Positions 54,756 through 62,984 of a stretch of DNA of 64,000 nucleotides are shown piece by piece; the stretch's first letter is position 1, and every line of letters begins with the position of its first letter. Source of the DNA: an uncultured Flavobacteriaceae bacterium (lineage in GTDB: Bacteria > Bacteroidota > Bacteroidia > Flavobacteriales > Flavobacteriaceae); the NCBI GenBank assembly GCA_947502635.1, contig CANNAN010000010.1, positions 62,001-126,000 on the forward strand, given 5' to 3'. Below the pieces are notes generated by a model. That model saw nothing but the letters and a program-made list of their open reading frames with translations. It was not told where the DNA came from and made no database searches. Position numbers and translations under genes: made by a program.

Positions 54756-55901
54756 TTAACCGGGTACTCCGGTGTTGTTTTTAGGTTTTGAGATTTGGAA
54801 TATGAGATTTGAGTTTTGAACAGTTACAGTAGGAGTCTGTAATTCTTTAAAACGATTCCCTAGCTGATATATAACCATATGATTACCGATTAATCCAATA
54901 AATTTATCATTCATCACATAAAATGTTTTTAGTTTGTTTTTTCCAATATTCTCTACATAAAAGCTAAACTCATAACGGTTATTCACTATGTCATACACGT
55001 CAATAACTGAAGATTTCTCCCATAAAATTAATGACTCTGTCTTTCCCAGTATTTGAGAGTTTACAAAAAGATAGTTCCCAGAGGTTGAACTTGATTTGTT
55101 CACCATAAGAGCTGGTGTTGACATTTTTTTCTGATTTTTAGAGACTATGGTTCCTACTTGTATTTGAGTTTGACTAATGGTATCTATAGTTTTTCCAAGC
55201 AATTGTGTTTGTAAGTTATCATTGGCAACAATATATTGGTTGCGATAGCGGTAGGTATATACCAATTGTTGTTGTTGGCGATTATATTGGAGAGTTCCAT
55301 CGACATCAAAAATTCCATCCACCTGTTTTTTTAAAAGCTTATGAGAGAGGGTCAAGGTTGTCGAGTCTGAAAACCGTATGGTACCTAGAGCAAACTTCTT
55401 GGTTTTACTACTTATGGTCCGTATAGCTAAGGTCACAGAATCGATAGGTTGGGCTTGGTTAAAATAAAACGGATTTTCTAGCATAGAGTACCCTTTCCAA
55501 TCTTCAGTACGTCCTCTAAGGATATAGGGAATGGTACCATCCATTAAAAAGAAGTAAGGTGGAATTATTCGAAGTTGAGGAGAACGAAGTGGCAGACTAT
55601 CTTGATCGATAGCTAAACGAATTTCTTGTTTATGGTCAAGTGTTGTGTCCACTGTTATGAGATATAAAGGAGACTGTGAATTACCTAAATAAATCTTATT
55701 ATTATATGCTCCAGCAATATAATACCCATTATATTCAAGGTCTAATTCATGGATCTTTTTTGGGGCATCATGCAGGAAACCACGCTTAAAACTCATGTCC
55801 CGTTCTGGCCCTTTATTAGTGAAAGCAAACAAAAGGGAGATAAACCCAATACTACCAATGGTACAGATAAATAACAATATATAAAGTTTCTTCTGTGTCA
55901 T
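54756..55901 (-). CDS. Membrane-anchored beta-propeller-like protein of unknown function
   Basis: This 381-aa protein has one N-terminal span (about 7-27) and a periplasmic body with repeated beta strands of about 40 residues (for example YYIAGAYNNKIYLGNSQSPLYL split: YYIAGAYNNKIYLG, NSQSPLYL), as in a propeller. It overlaps the MauE gene by 4 nt (ATGA), so the two are coupled. Together with DUF6520 they form a redox-type cassette. Function not recognised. Confidence 0.55.
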   Translation of the reverse strand: MTQKKLYILLFICTIGSIGFISLLFAFTNKGPERDMSFKRGFLHDAPKKIHELDLEYNGYYIAGAYNNKIYLGNSQSPLYLITVDTTLDHKQEIRLAIDQDSLPLRSPQLRIIPPYFFLMDGTIPYILRGRTEDWKGYSMLENPFYFNQAQPIDSVTLAIRTISSKTKKFALGTIRFSDSTTLTLSHKLLKKQVDGIFDVDGTLQYNRQQQQLVYTYRYRNQYIVANDNLQTQLLGKTIDTISQTQIQVGTIVSKNQKKMSTPALMVNKSSSTSGNYLFVNSQILGKTESLILWEKSSVIDVYDIVNNRYEFSFYVENIGKNKLKTFYVMNDKFIGLIGNHMVIYQLGNRFKELQTPTVTVQNSNLIFQISKPKNNTGVPG

Positions 55902-56362
55902 GAGATGGCGTATTTTGGAGTGATGATATAACCATTATTATTTTGTCCATTTTTGATAAGAATACCTACAGTCGCTAGAATAACAAAAGCAATATTAAAC
56001 ATCAAATGCTCTGTCCATCCCAATTTTTCAATAACACCACCGCAGGAGCAAGGAACATCATTACTAAAATTTAAAATGACAAAAATATAAGTGGTGAACA
56101 TAACCATAAGATTAAAGGCAGCAAATAAACCTAAAAGTTTAAATCGAGGAATAATTAAAAGTAAGGCAATCAAAATTTCAAGAAACGGGATCACCCAAGC
56201 AACAACATCAGCAAAAGGGGTGAGCATGGCAGATTGCCCAATTTGAATCTTAAACTCATCAAAAACCAGTAATTTACTTAATGCTGCATAGACAAATAAA
56301 AGGATATACAAGAAGCAAATAAATTCTAATAAGATATTTTTATATTTACTATTAATTTTCAT
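55898..56362 (-). CDS. MauE/DoxX-like redox-associated membrane protein
   Basis: This 154-aa four-span protein carries the PCSCGG motif (about 112-117) in a loop between spans, characteristic of MauE-like proteins that help in periplasmic disulfide or quinone redox chemistry. The N-terminal FICFLYILLFVYAALSKLLVF pattern (split: FICFLYILLFVYAAL, SKLLVF) is typical. It is the first gene of a minus-strand cassette, with a 25-nt regulatory motif 64 nt upstream. Confidence 0.75.
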   Translation of the reverse strand: MKINSKYKNILLEFICFLYILLFVYAALSKLLVFDEFKIQIGQSAMLTPFADVVAWVIPFLEILIALLLIIPRFKLLGLFAAFNLMVMFTTYIFVILNFSNDVPCSCGGVIEKLGWTEHLMFNIAFVILATVGILIKNGQNNNGYIITPKYAIS

Positions 56363-56425
56363 AACTATTTTATGACTAATTGCTTATTAACAATACAAAG
56401 GTGCGTGATAAAATTTATTTCTAAT

Positions 56426-56450
56426 GGATAAATACTTGTCTCAGAGGGAT
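56426..56450 (-). promoter_or_regulatory. 25-nt direct-repeat motif upstream of mauE-like gene
   Basis: GGAT at 56426 and GGGAT ending at 56450, with ACTTGTCTCAG between; on the minus strand this reads ATCCCTCTGAG and, 21 nt further on, ATCCATTAGAA. Same layout as four sites between 62248 and 62958. Two repeats spaced two helical turns apart suit a dimeric regulator, for example of the LytTR type. Confidence 0.5.
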
Positions 56451-56655
56451 TTGTGTAGTTTGGTTTTAGAAGTCTATAAGATGCTCTTTAAATTGTAAGT
56501 TGAACTAATCTTAATTTGTTTCAGTATTTCATTCTCTAAGTAGTGCTTAGTCCTACCTGTCTAGAACTTTCTGAATTACTGAAATAAGAATATGGGCTAT
56601 AGTTTAATGAAACAAATTATCATGTTAAACTCTGGTGCTCCTTAGAATGAATAAA

Positions 56656-56810
56656 ATAGTTAAATAGTAATTTCCTAGTCATATTGAAATAAAGTACGAT
56701 TGAGATATCGTGTATCAACATGGTATTTGAAAATATCCTATTATATCTCCTAAAGTTTATCTTGAGGAAAAGCCTGCAGTGATTTTAAGAAGAAGTAAAT
56801 GATAAATCGT
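56656..56810 (+). repeat. Third, truncated copy of the 235-bp intergenic repeat
   Basis: Contains agttaaatagtaattt, acgattgagatatc, gtttatcttgag and ttttaagaagaagtaaatga words in the same order as in 43803-44272, with several gaps. Confidence 0.6.
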
Positions 56811-57056
56811 TTTTTTTTTAATAACTCCCACCCACTTACACGTTTTTGTTGTGTTTAATATTGATAGAACTTGTATTGTGTTGTTTTTATTTGTTTTTAT
56901 TAAAGTAAAAATGATATCTCAAACTGAATTTTTCCTTTTATTTTCTCGTACAGTTTCAAAAAAGATAAAATTTAGTGAGACTATAAACAAGAAGGTAGGA
57001 TTGTTTTAAACCATGAAAAAGAAGGATAAATTATAATCTGATACTAGCCTAAATAG

Positions 57057-57110
57057 GTTATTCTAATAAAATAAACTCACTTTCAAAAAAGTTAGCAGTT
57101 TGCCTAATTT
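57057..57110 (+). pseudogene. Relic of a third fecR gene (5' end)
   Basis: The words ctaataaaataaactcactt, caaaaaagttagcag and tgcctaatt match the start of the fecR at 44938 (ccaataaaataaaatcact, caaaaaaattagcagc, cgctaatc). Similarity stops at about 57110 after roughly 55 nt. It has lost its ATG and everything downstream. Confidence 0.7.
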
Positions 57111-57207
57111 GTTGAAAACTATATTAAACTTAAACTAAACTTATTCAAAAGATGTACAAAATACCGCCCCTTTAATCAAAAAAAAATACTCCGTGATGTA
57201 ATCTTGA

Positions 57208-57440
57208 GTCTGTCTGCAGACAGACAAGGGTTTCGTTGAAGTTTCTTGAATATTTACCTGTCTATATTATAGAGACAGGAATCTCATCTCGATAGTTCTA
57301 ATGGCTATGAATTTAAGGGAAGTACTAGGTTTACTGAAAAGGAAAAATATTGTTTTACACCTTGATAAGTAATGAATTGCAGATTCCTCTAAAATGGCTT
57401 AATCAATAAGAACCCCTCGAAGTTTTGTCTCAGGTCTGCC
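57208..57440. repeat. Cluster of three intergenic hairpins
   Basis: Palindromes gtctgtctgcagacagac (57208-57225), a stem-loop with cctgtct / agacagg (57258-57282) and tctgcctgttagcaga near 57430. Each can form a small hairpin. They resemble REP-type flavobacterial elements. Confidence 0.5.
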
Positions 57441-57485
57441 TGTTAGCAGACTGGAATGTGAATCAAATTAAAAATAGATGGACTT

Positions 57486-60400
57486 ATGTCCTATAAATCT
57501 AAGAAATTAATTAACATGCTTTTCTATCTAAGAAAAGAACTTATCAAGTTCATGATAAGAAACGTTATATTCTTGTTTTGTATCAATCTGTTTGGTTTAA
57601 CGATAGAGCATACAGCACCTCAAAAGAACAAAACCATTTTTATACAAGAGAATGGTGTACAACAACAACAACAACAACAACAAAGCGAAGTTTTAGGTAC
57701 GGTTAAAGATGAATCGGGGCTTCCAGTAGCTGGTGCAACCGTCTATATAAAGGATATAAATAGAGGTCAAATTACCAATTTAGGTGGACAATATACTATT
57801 AAAGTACAGGATTCTTCTCATGTATTAGTGTTTTCGTCGATAGGTTTTGAAACACAAGAAATAATGGTTGGTAATAGAGCTACAATTGATGTCACCCTTA
57901 AAGAGAGTATAAATCAATTAGATGAAATAACTATTGAAGCAGGTTATTATAAAACCTCTCAAAGATTGGCTACAGGGAGCATTAGCAAAATAGAGGCAAA
58001 AACGATAGAAATACAACCCGTTAACAATCCTTTGGCTGCTATTCAAGGACATATTTCTGGTGTAAATATTACTCAGAATACTGGGGTTCCTGGAGGGAGT
58101 TATCGTATTCAAATTCGAGGACAAAATTTTATAGACCCAGAAAGACCTTCAGGGGATGTTAACGATCCACTGTATGTAATAGATGGTGTGCCTTACCATT
58201 CTGAATCATTGGAATTGAGTTCACTAACGAGTCAAATCATACCTGGTGGAAAAGTAAGCCCATTAAATACTATAAACCCTGCAGATATTAAAAGCATTGA
58301 AGTGCTTAAAGATGCTGATGCGACTGCTATTTATGGATCTCGCGGAGCCAATGGTGTGGTATTGATCACTACCAAGAAAGGCATGGTAGGAAAAACACAA
58401 ATTAAGCTCAATGTCAGTAGCAGCTTAAGCGAAGTTACTGGTTTTGTAGATGTATTGAATACACAGCAGTATTTAGAAATGAGACTGGAGGCTGTTGAAA
58501 ATGAAGGATATACATTTGAGACACTGCCACTTCTATCTCAACAAGCCTTTCCCGATTTATACATATGGGATCAAAAGCGTGATACAGATTGGCAAGAAGT
58601 GCTTATTGGGGGTGTTGCTTATAGAAAGGATGCTCAACTATCTTTTTCGGGAGGGGGTATTCAAACCCAATTTTTGTTAAGTGGAGGTTATTCTAGTGAA
58701 ACCACTGTATTTCCTGGGGATTCAAAATATTATAAAGTATCTGCACGTGTTAATGTAAACCACCAATCGGAAGATAATCGTTTTAAACTAAGTTTTTCTG
58801 GAAATTATGGATCAGACACTAATAATTTACCTCCTCAAGATTTAACGAAACCAGCAGTCATATTACCGCCAAATGCTCCAACACTTTACGATGCTATTGG
58901 TGATTTAAACTGGGAAAACTCAACTTGGATGAACCCTTTGTCTGTATTAGAGCAGGACTACCATGTCAATACACGTAGCCTTATTACGAATACGTTACTA
59001 TCCTATCATCCAATTCCAGAACTGGAATTTAAAACCAGTCTGGGTTATACCGAATACCATTTGACGTCTTATGCCGCATTCCCACATACCAGTTATGATC
59101 CAAATGAACTCTTAGGTCAAGATAGCAGTGGGCCTAGTATTAGTACAAATAATGGTACCCGCCAGTCTTGGATAGTAGAACCTCAGGTTAATTGGCAACA
59201 CCATTGGGGAGATGCTAGTCTAAGACTATTGGTAGGAACCACTTTTCAGCAGGATAAAAATCAGCAATTGGGTCTGGCTGCATCAAATTTTCCCAGCAAT
59301 GCCCTATTGCTTAATCTAGCCGCAGCAAAAAATAAAATGATTGTTCTTGATAGAGACTCCGAATATAAATATCAGGCTTTTTTTGGCAGGATCAATTTTA
59401 ATTGGCAAGACACCTATATTTTAAATCTAACTGGACGTCGAGATGGTTCCTCTCGGTTTGGGCCTGGTAAACAATTTGGCTATTTTGGAGCCATTGGTGC
59501 GGCATGGCTATTTTCAGAAGAAAAATACTTTCATACCAATGGGCTTTTAAGTTTTGGTAAATTGCGTGCTAGTTATGGTATTACAGGAAGTGATAAACCA
59601 CCAGATTATGCCTTTTTAGATACTTATGAAGTTTTAGGGAATTACAACGGTTCAGGTTTAGCACCCACACGCCTGTTTAATCCTAATCGTGCTTGGGAAG
59701 AAAATAAAAAACTGGAAACAGCTTTAGAATTAGGTTTTTTAAAAGATCGTATTTTTCTATTGGCAGCCTGGTATCGTAACCGTTCTTCCAACCAACTGCT
59801 TCCTACTCCTTTGCCTAGTACTACAGGGTTTTCCAGTATAAATACCAACTTGGATGCCATAATAGAAAACACGGGAATTGAGATTGATTTACGTACAGTG
59901 AACATACAAGGTGATTTCTTTACATGGCGTACAGTCTTTAATATTTCAGCAAATAGAAATAAATTGGTAGCATTTCCAGGACTGGAAAACTCTACTTTTG
60001 CTAGTCAGTATTTGGTAGGGAAATCTTTAAATATTAGGCAGCTCTACCATGTTTTAGAGGTGAATCCAGAGACAGGTATATGGGAGTTTGAAGATTATAA
60101 TAATGATGGCGTTATAAATAGAGATGACAAGAGGTGGATGGCCGATTTAGCACCTAAGTATCATGGAGGTTTAGGAAATACCCTAACTTACAAAAACATG
60201 CAATTGGATGTATTCTTCCAGTTTATAAAACAAAAAGGAAGAAGTTATTTTCAATCTGGTATTTTTAATCTTGGAGGTGCTGTTCAAAACATGCCTGTAT
60301 CTATATTGGATCGTTGGCAGCAAGTAGGTGATGAGAATGCAATCCAACGTTATTTTTTATTTAATAATAAAGAAGCATCAACAGCATCAAACAAATATCA

Positions 60401-60629
60401 AGAGAGTAATGCTTCTGTGACGGACGCTTCTTTTGTTAGATTGCGAAATGTATCGTTAAGCTATACGATGCCTAAAGCCTTAACGAAGAGTATGGGGATA
60501 AACATTTATTTGCAAGGTCAAAATTTGTTTGTCATCACTAGATACCATGGGGCAGACCCAGAAGTGCAAAATTCATTTACTCTACCGCCATTACGCCAAT
60601 TTACTTTAGGATTAAATATCACATTTTAA
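57486..60629 (+). CDS. SusC-type TonB-dependent receptor without STN domain (module 3)
   Basis: This 1047-aa receptor is about 65% similar by eye to the module 2 SusC in the CarboxypepD-like domain, plug (TGSISKIEAKTIEIQPVNNP) and barrel, ending LGLNITF. It has no STN domain: after the signal peptide (MIRNVIFLFCINLFG, alternative start 57552) comes a run of glutamines and then directly the regulatory-like domain. Without STN it cannot contact FecR in the usual way. No SusD follows. It may be a constitutive transporter or a decaying duplicate. Confidence 0.85.
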   Translation: MSYKSKKLINMLFYLRKELIKFMIRNVIFLFCINLFGLTIEHTAPQKNKTIFIQENGVQQQQQQQQSEVLGTVKDESGLPVAGATVYIKDINRGQITNLGGQYTIKVQDSSHVLVFSSIGFETQEIMVGNRATIDVTLKESINQLDEITIEAGYYKTSQRLATGSISKIEAKTIEIQPVNNPLAAIQGHISGVNITQNTGVPGGSYRIQIRGQNFIDPERPSGDVNDPLYVIDGVPYHSESLELSSLTSQIIPGGKVSPLNTINPADIKSIEVLKDADATAIYGSRGANGVVLITTKKGMVGKTQIKLNVSSSLSEVTGFVDVLNTQQYLEMRLEAVENEGYTFETLPLLSQQAFPDLYIWDQKRDTDWQEVLIGGVAYRKDAQLSFSGGGIQTQFLLSGGYSSETTVFPGDSKYYKVSARVNVNHQSEDNRFKLSFSGNYGSDTNNLPPQDLTKPAVILPPNAPTLYDAIGDLNWENSTWMNPLSVLEQDYHVNTRSLITNTLLSYHPIPELEFKTSLGYTEYHLTSYAAFPHTSYDPNELLGQDSSGPSISTNNGTRQSWIVEPQVNWQHHWGDASLRLLVGTTFQQDKNQQLGLAASNFPSNALLLNLAAAKNKMIVLDRDSEYKYQAFFGRINFNWQDTYILNLTGRRDGSSRFGPGKQFGYFGAIGAAWLFSEEKYFHTNGLLSFGKLRASYGITGSDKPPDYAFLDTYEVLGNYNGSGLAPTRLFNPNRAWEENKKLETALELGFLKDRIFLLAAWYRNRSSNQLLPTPLPSTTGFSSINTNLDAIIENTGIEIDLRTVNIQGDFFTWRTVFNISANRNKLVAFPGLENSTFASQYLVGKSLNIRQLYHVLEVNPETGIWEFEDYNNDGVINRDDKRWMADLAPKYHGGLGNTLTYKNMQLDVFFQFIKQKGRSYFQSGIFNLGGAVQNMPVSILDRWQQVGDENAIQRYFLFNNKEASTASNKYQESNASVTDASFVRLRNVSLSYTMPKALTKSMGINIYLQGQNLFVITRYHGADPEVQNSFTLPPLRQFTLGLNITF
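57660..57683 (+). repeat. (CAA)n microsatellite coding for poly-Gln in susC
   Basis: About eight CAA triplets encode a glutamine run at the place where the STN domain of the module 2 SusC stands. Triplet slippage keeps frame. Such a run is unusual in this protein family. Confidence 0.8.
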
Positions 60630-60795
60630 AGAAAGACTTATGCCTTTTTAAGGTTAAATTGGTACAGACACTAAAAAAGAGCGCATTTGAAAGAACAAAT
60701 ACCCTCTTTATTAGTTAAATTAAGATAATTCCAGTTTAATTATAAAATGGATAGGAGCCCTAAAATGGGCACTTTTCTTAATTTTCACAAAACGA

Positions 60796-61089
60796 TTATA
60801 AGCCCTTATATAAAAGAACATTACATGGCGATATACTGTTTTGTTTCTGATATACTTGATGAATACCATCAAATAATATAACAGTACACACTGGATTAAA
60901 TGAAGAAGTACAATCACAGTCAATTGGAGATACTAATTTACAGTTAATCTGGTTAGGATTTTGGTAATATCCACTAGTAACTACAATGTCATCTGCTGTA
61001 TTATTGGCAGGAGTAAAAGCAAGTGAAGCAGTGATAGCCAACATCAATGCAAAAGCAGGTAAAACGATTTTAAAACTTTTTGTTTTCAT
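60796..61089 (-). CDS. DUF6520 small secreted protein (copy 2)
   Basis: This 97-aa protein shares the signal peptide of the 54404 copy almost exactly (FKIVLPAFALMLAITASLAF) and a Cys-rich C-terminal loop (CKLVSPIDCDC and NPVCTVILF). Function unknown. It stands alone on the minus strand without the MauE partner, but with the same 56-nt leader. The body beyond the signal is divergent, so the leader and the signal are more conserved than the mature part. Confidence 0.7.
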   Translation of the reverse strand: MKTKSFKIVLPAFALMLAITASLAFTPANNTADDIVVTSGYYQNPNQINCKLVSPIDCDCTSSFNPVCTVILFDGIHQVYQKQNSISPCNVLLYKGL

Positions 61090-61100
61090 AATAACATGTT

Positions 61101-61156
61101 TAAAAATTAATGACCTACTCTCTTTTACAGGTTTTCGGTCTTAGCCCTGACTGCAG
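61101..61156 (-). promoter_or_regulatory. Conserved leader upstream of DUF6520 (copy 2)
   Basis: Second copy of the 54695 block, with gaccgaaaacctgtaaaa and gtaggtc on the minus strand and only a few changes. It ends 12 nt before the start codon, as in copy 1. Confidence 0.55.
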
Positions 61157-61566
61157 AATTTTTTATTCAGGATCTTCACTCTGAATTATTTTTAATAGTG
61201 CCATTCTAAAAGGATGGCAATCTTTAGTTTTATATCTCAAAAAATAGAATCTATACATCGTCAAAAATCAATGATTTGTTCAACTTTACACAAGCAAATA
61301 CTAAGATAAAATAAAGAAAAACCAATAAAACGTTATTACGATGATTATAGACTTTATGATTTTTATAAATTCATGATGCCATTTCAAGTTAATAGTAAAC
61401 AAGTCTCTATTCTTGGTTCTAACAGCAAAGAGATCTTAATTCTTCAACACCATGTCATCTTTAAAAGAAAAACCAGAACTCACTCATTTTTTGAAAAGGA
61501 TTCTAAAAAAATAAATAGATATTGTTCTGGTTTTTGGGGTCTGTTTATAGTAAGCCCTTAATACTG
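61157..61566. other. Gap upstream of DUF6520 copy 2
   Basis: 410 nt of AT-rich sequence. A 62-aa plus-strand frame (61373-61561) has no support and is not counted. No repeat or hairpin of note. Confidence 0.5.
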
Positions 61567-62187
61567 TTATAAAGTAATAAGAGGTAGATGGTCTAATTTA
61601 GATAAGGATTCACTCGATTTTATCTGCTTAATAAGATCTGCTCTATCTATGCCAAAAGCACTGGACAAGTAATGAAGTTGTGTTTCTCTGTCCTTTGAAT
61701 TATTAAAGGTTGTGAAAAAGCAATGCCAATGCTCTTCACAATCAATAATTCTAACAACTGATTTAAAATCTTTCTTGGAAAATTCAGATATATATTGACT
61801 CAATGTATATCCAAATTCATGATAAGCAGTAAAAATAAAAGATGTTAAAGTTTCCAAAGGAAGAAAGAACCCGTCAAGTAATTTTTCTTGATCCTTTTTC
61901 TTATCAGTTTTTAAAAGTTGCATTAAATTGTCTGGAATTTTTATTTTTTGAAAGTCACTTTTTAATTTTAACCAATGCAAATGTGCGTTTTTAAATATTT
62001 CACTGCTTGTAGCGGTCAATTCCTTTTCACCTGTCATCTCTGCTTTGGGAACTCCATTTAAAATCATATGTTTGGCAATAATATCACTTCCATATTGTTT
62101 AATAGGATTTTCTTTTTCAAATTCACTATCATTAAAATCTATGAACTCCTTGTTGGTCTTTTTATGTGTAAATATGCGGTGTAACAT
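61567..62187 (-). CDS. Hypothetical protein
   Basis: This 206-aa protein without signal peptide or membrane span is mostly helical, with many lysines and several His/Trp residues, including CEEHWHCFF (about 150-158). No family recognised. The start is 60 nt from a 25-nt direct-repeat motif (62248-62272), so it may belong to the regulon marked by these motifs. Confidence 0.55.
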   Translation of the reverse strand: MLHRIFTHKKTNKEFIDFNDSEFEKENPIKQYGSDIIAKHMILNGVPKAEMTGEKELTATSSEIFKNAHLHWLKLKSDFQKIKIPDNLMQLLKTDKKKDQEKLLDGFFLPLETLTSFIFTAYHEFGYTLSQYISEFSKKDFKSVVRIIDCEEHWHCFFTTFNNSKDRETQLHYLSSAFGIDRADLIKQIKSSESLSKLDHLPLITL

Positions 62188-62247
62188 TATTTTTTAAAGA
62201 TTGTAGGTGACTTTGTACAAAAGTCGAAAATAAAACTTATCTATAAA

Positions 62248-62272
62248 GGATAATAAATTGCCTGAAAGGGAT
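62248..62272 (-). promoter_or_regulatory. 25-nt direct-repeat motif, copy A
   Basis: Minus strand reads ATCCCTTTCAG, 10 nt, ATCCTTTATAG. It is 60 nt upstream of the 61567 gene start. Confidence 0.5.
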
Positions 62273-62433
62273 TCTTTATTAAATATCTTGATATTTAGCT
62301 AATTAAAAACTGGGTAGGTTCATTTTAAAAGTAATTTTTGGACAACCACGAATTAGTACTACCCAGCTTTAGGGGGTGATTATATGTAAATATAAATCGA
62401 GTACAAATGTAGATGAAGGGAATTAACTTTCAA

Positions 62434-62458
62434 GGAATAAAAATTGTCTGAGAGGGAT
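62434..62458 (-). promoter_or_regulatory. 25-nt direct-repeat motif, copy B
   Basis: Minus strand reads ATCCCTCTCAG, then ATTCCTTGAAAG about 20 nt on. Imperfect second half. Confidence 0.45.
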
Positions 62459-62616
62459 TAAGTCTTCTTGAAATCTAAAAAAAAACTGATATATACGTTG
62501 TTTGCTCAATCAAGTTGGTATAGGTTTATTTAATTTGTGCTTGTATTTCGGTAAGCTAAGTAAAACAGAGTCGTTTTAAATTGTCTTTTTAGTTTTAATA
62601 TTAATTTCAGCTACGC

Positions 62617-62663
62617 TCAATCTCCAAAATCCCTATAAAATGGTGGTTGGGCGCAACTGAAAT
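62617..62663. repeat. Hairpin repeat, copy 1
   Basis: Left arm cagctacgctcaatct and right arm ggttgggcgcaactg are near-reverse complements, with ttgagcg-like words as in many flavobacterial intergenic repeats. Confidence 0.5.
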
Positions 62664-62709
62664 TTAATATCAGACTACGCGAATATCGATGATAAGATTT
62701 AACTAAAAA

Positions 62710-62734
62710 GGATTAAAACTTATCTGAAAGGGAT
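62710..62734 (-). promoter_or_regulatory. 25-nt direct-repeat motif, copy C
   Basis: Minus strand reads ATCCCTTTCAG, then ATCCTTTTTAG, both halves well kept. Confidence 0.5.
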
Positions 62735-62818
62735 GTTTTATGATCTGTTAATGAGGGTGTTATTGTTTGAAAAAGGTTTTGTTTACAGTTGAACTCAACT
62801 TAGCATAACATTTTTTGT

Positions 62819-62875
62819 TTCGGCTACGCTCAATCTGCAGAATCCAATTAGATGGTGATTGGGCGCAACCGAAGT
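62819..62875. repeat. Hairpin repeat, copy 2
   Basis: Same element as at 62617 with cggctacgctcaatct and gattgggcgcaaccg arms; preceded and followed by similar spacers as copy 1. Confidence 0.5.
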
Positions 62876-62933
62876 CAAAAAGACAAAAAATTACTAACCG
62901 AAACAAAGATCGAGGATCAGACTTAGTTTAAAT

Positions 62934-62958
62934 GGATTAAAACTTGTCTGAAAAGGAT
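62934..62958 (-). promoter_or_regulatory. 25-nt direct-repeat motif, copy D
   Basis: Minus strand reads ATCCTTTTCAG, then ATCCATTTAAA. It lies 27 nt past the stop of the last gene of the window. Confidence 0.5.
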
Positions 62959-62984
62959 TTTACAGTATTCTATTTGATATGTTC

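Larger units (their letters stand above)
56363..57485 (+). other. 1.1-kb gap before the module 3 susC
   Basis: No intact gene. It holds a 25-nt direct-repeat motif, a truncated unit of the 235-bp repeat (56656-56810), a third TCCCACCC / GTGTTTAAT box (56826-56859), the upstream region of a fecR, a fecR relic (57057-57110) and three hairpin repeats (57208-57440). The order equals that of module 2, so this is a decayed duplicate of it. Confidence 0.7.
62188..62984. other. 800-nt gap with tandem regulatory-like repeats
   Basis: No gene is seen. It contains four copies of a 25-nt motif (62248, 62434, 62710, 62934) and two hairpin elements (62617 and 62819). Units of about 190-280 bp can be traced, as though promoter-like segments had been duplicated. 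Confidence 0.6.

Noticed and set aside
61373-61561. 62-aa plus-strand frame
   Set aside because: No start context, no recognisable domain and unusual composition; it lies in AT-rich intergenic DNA.
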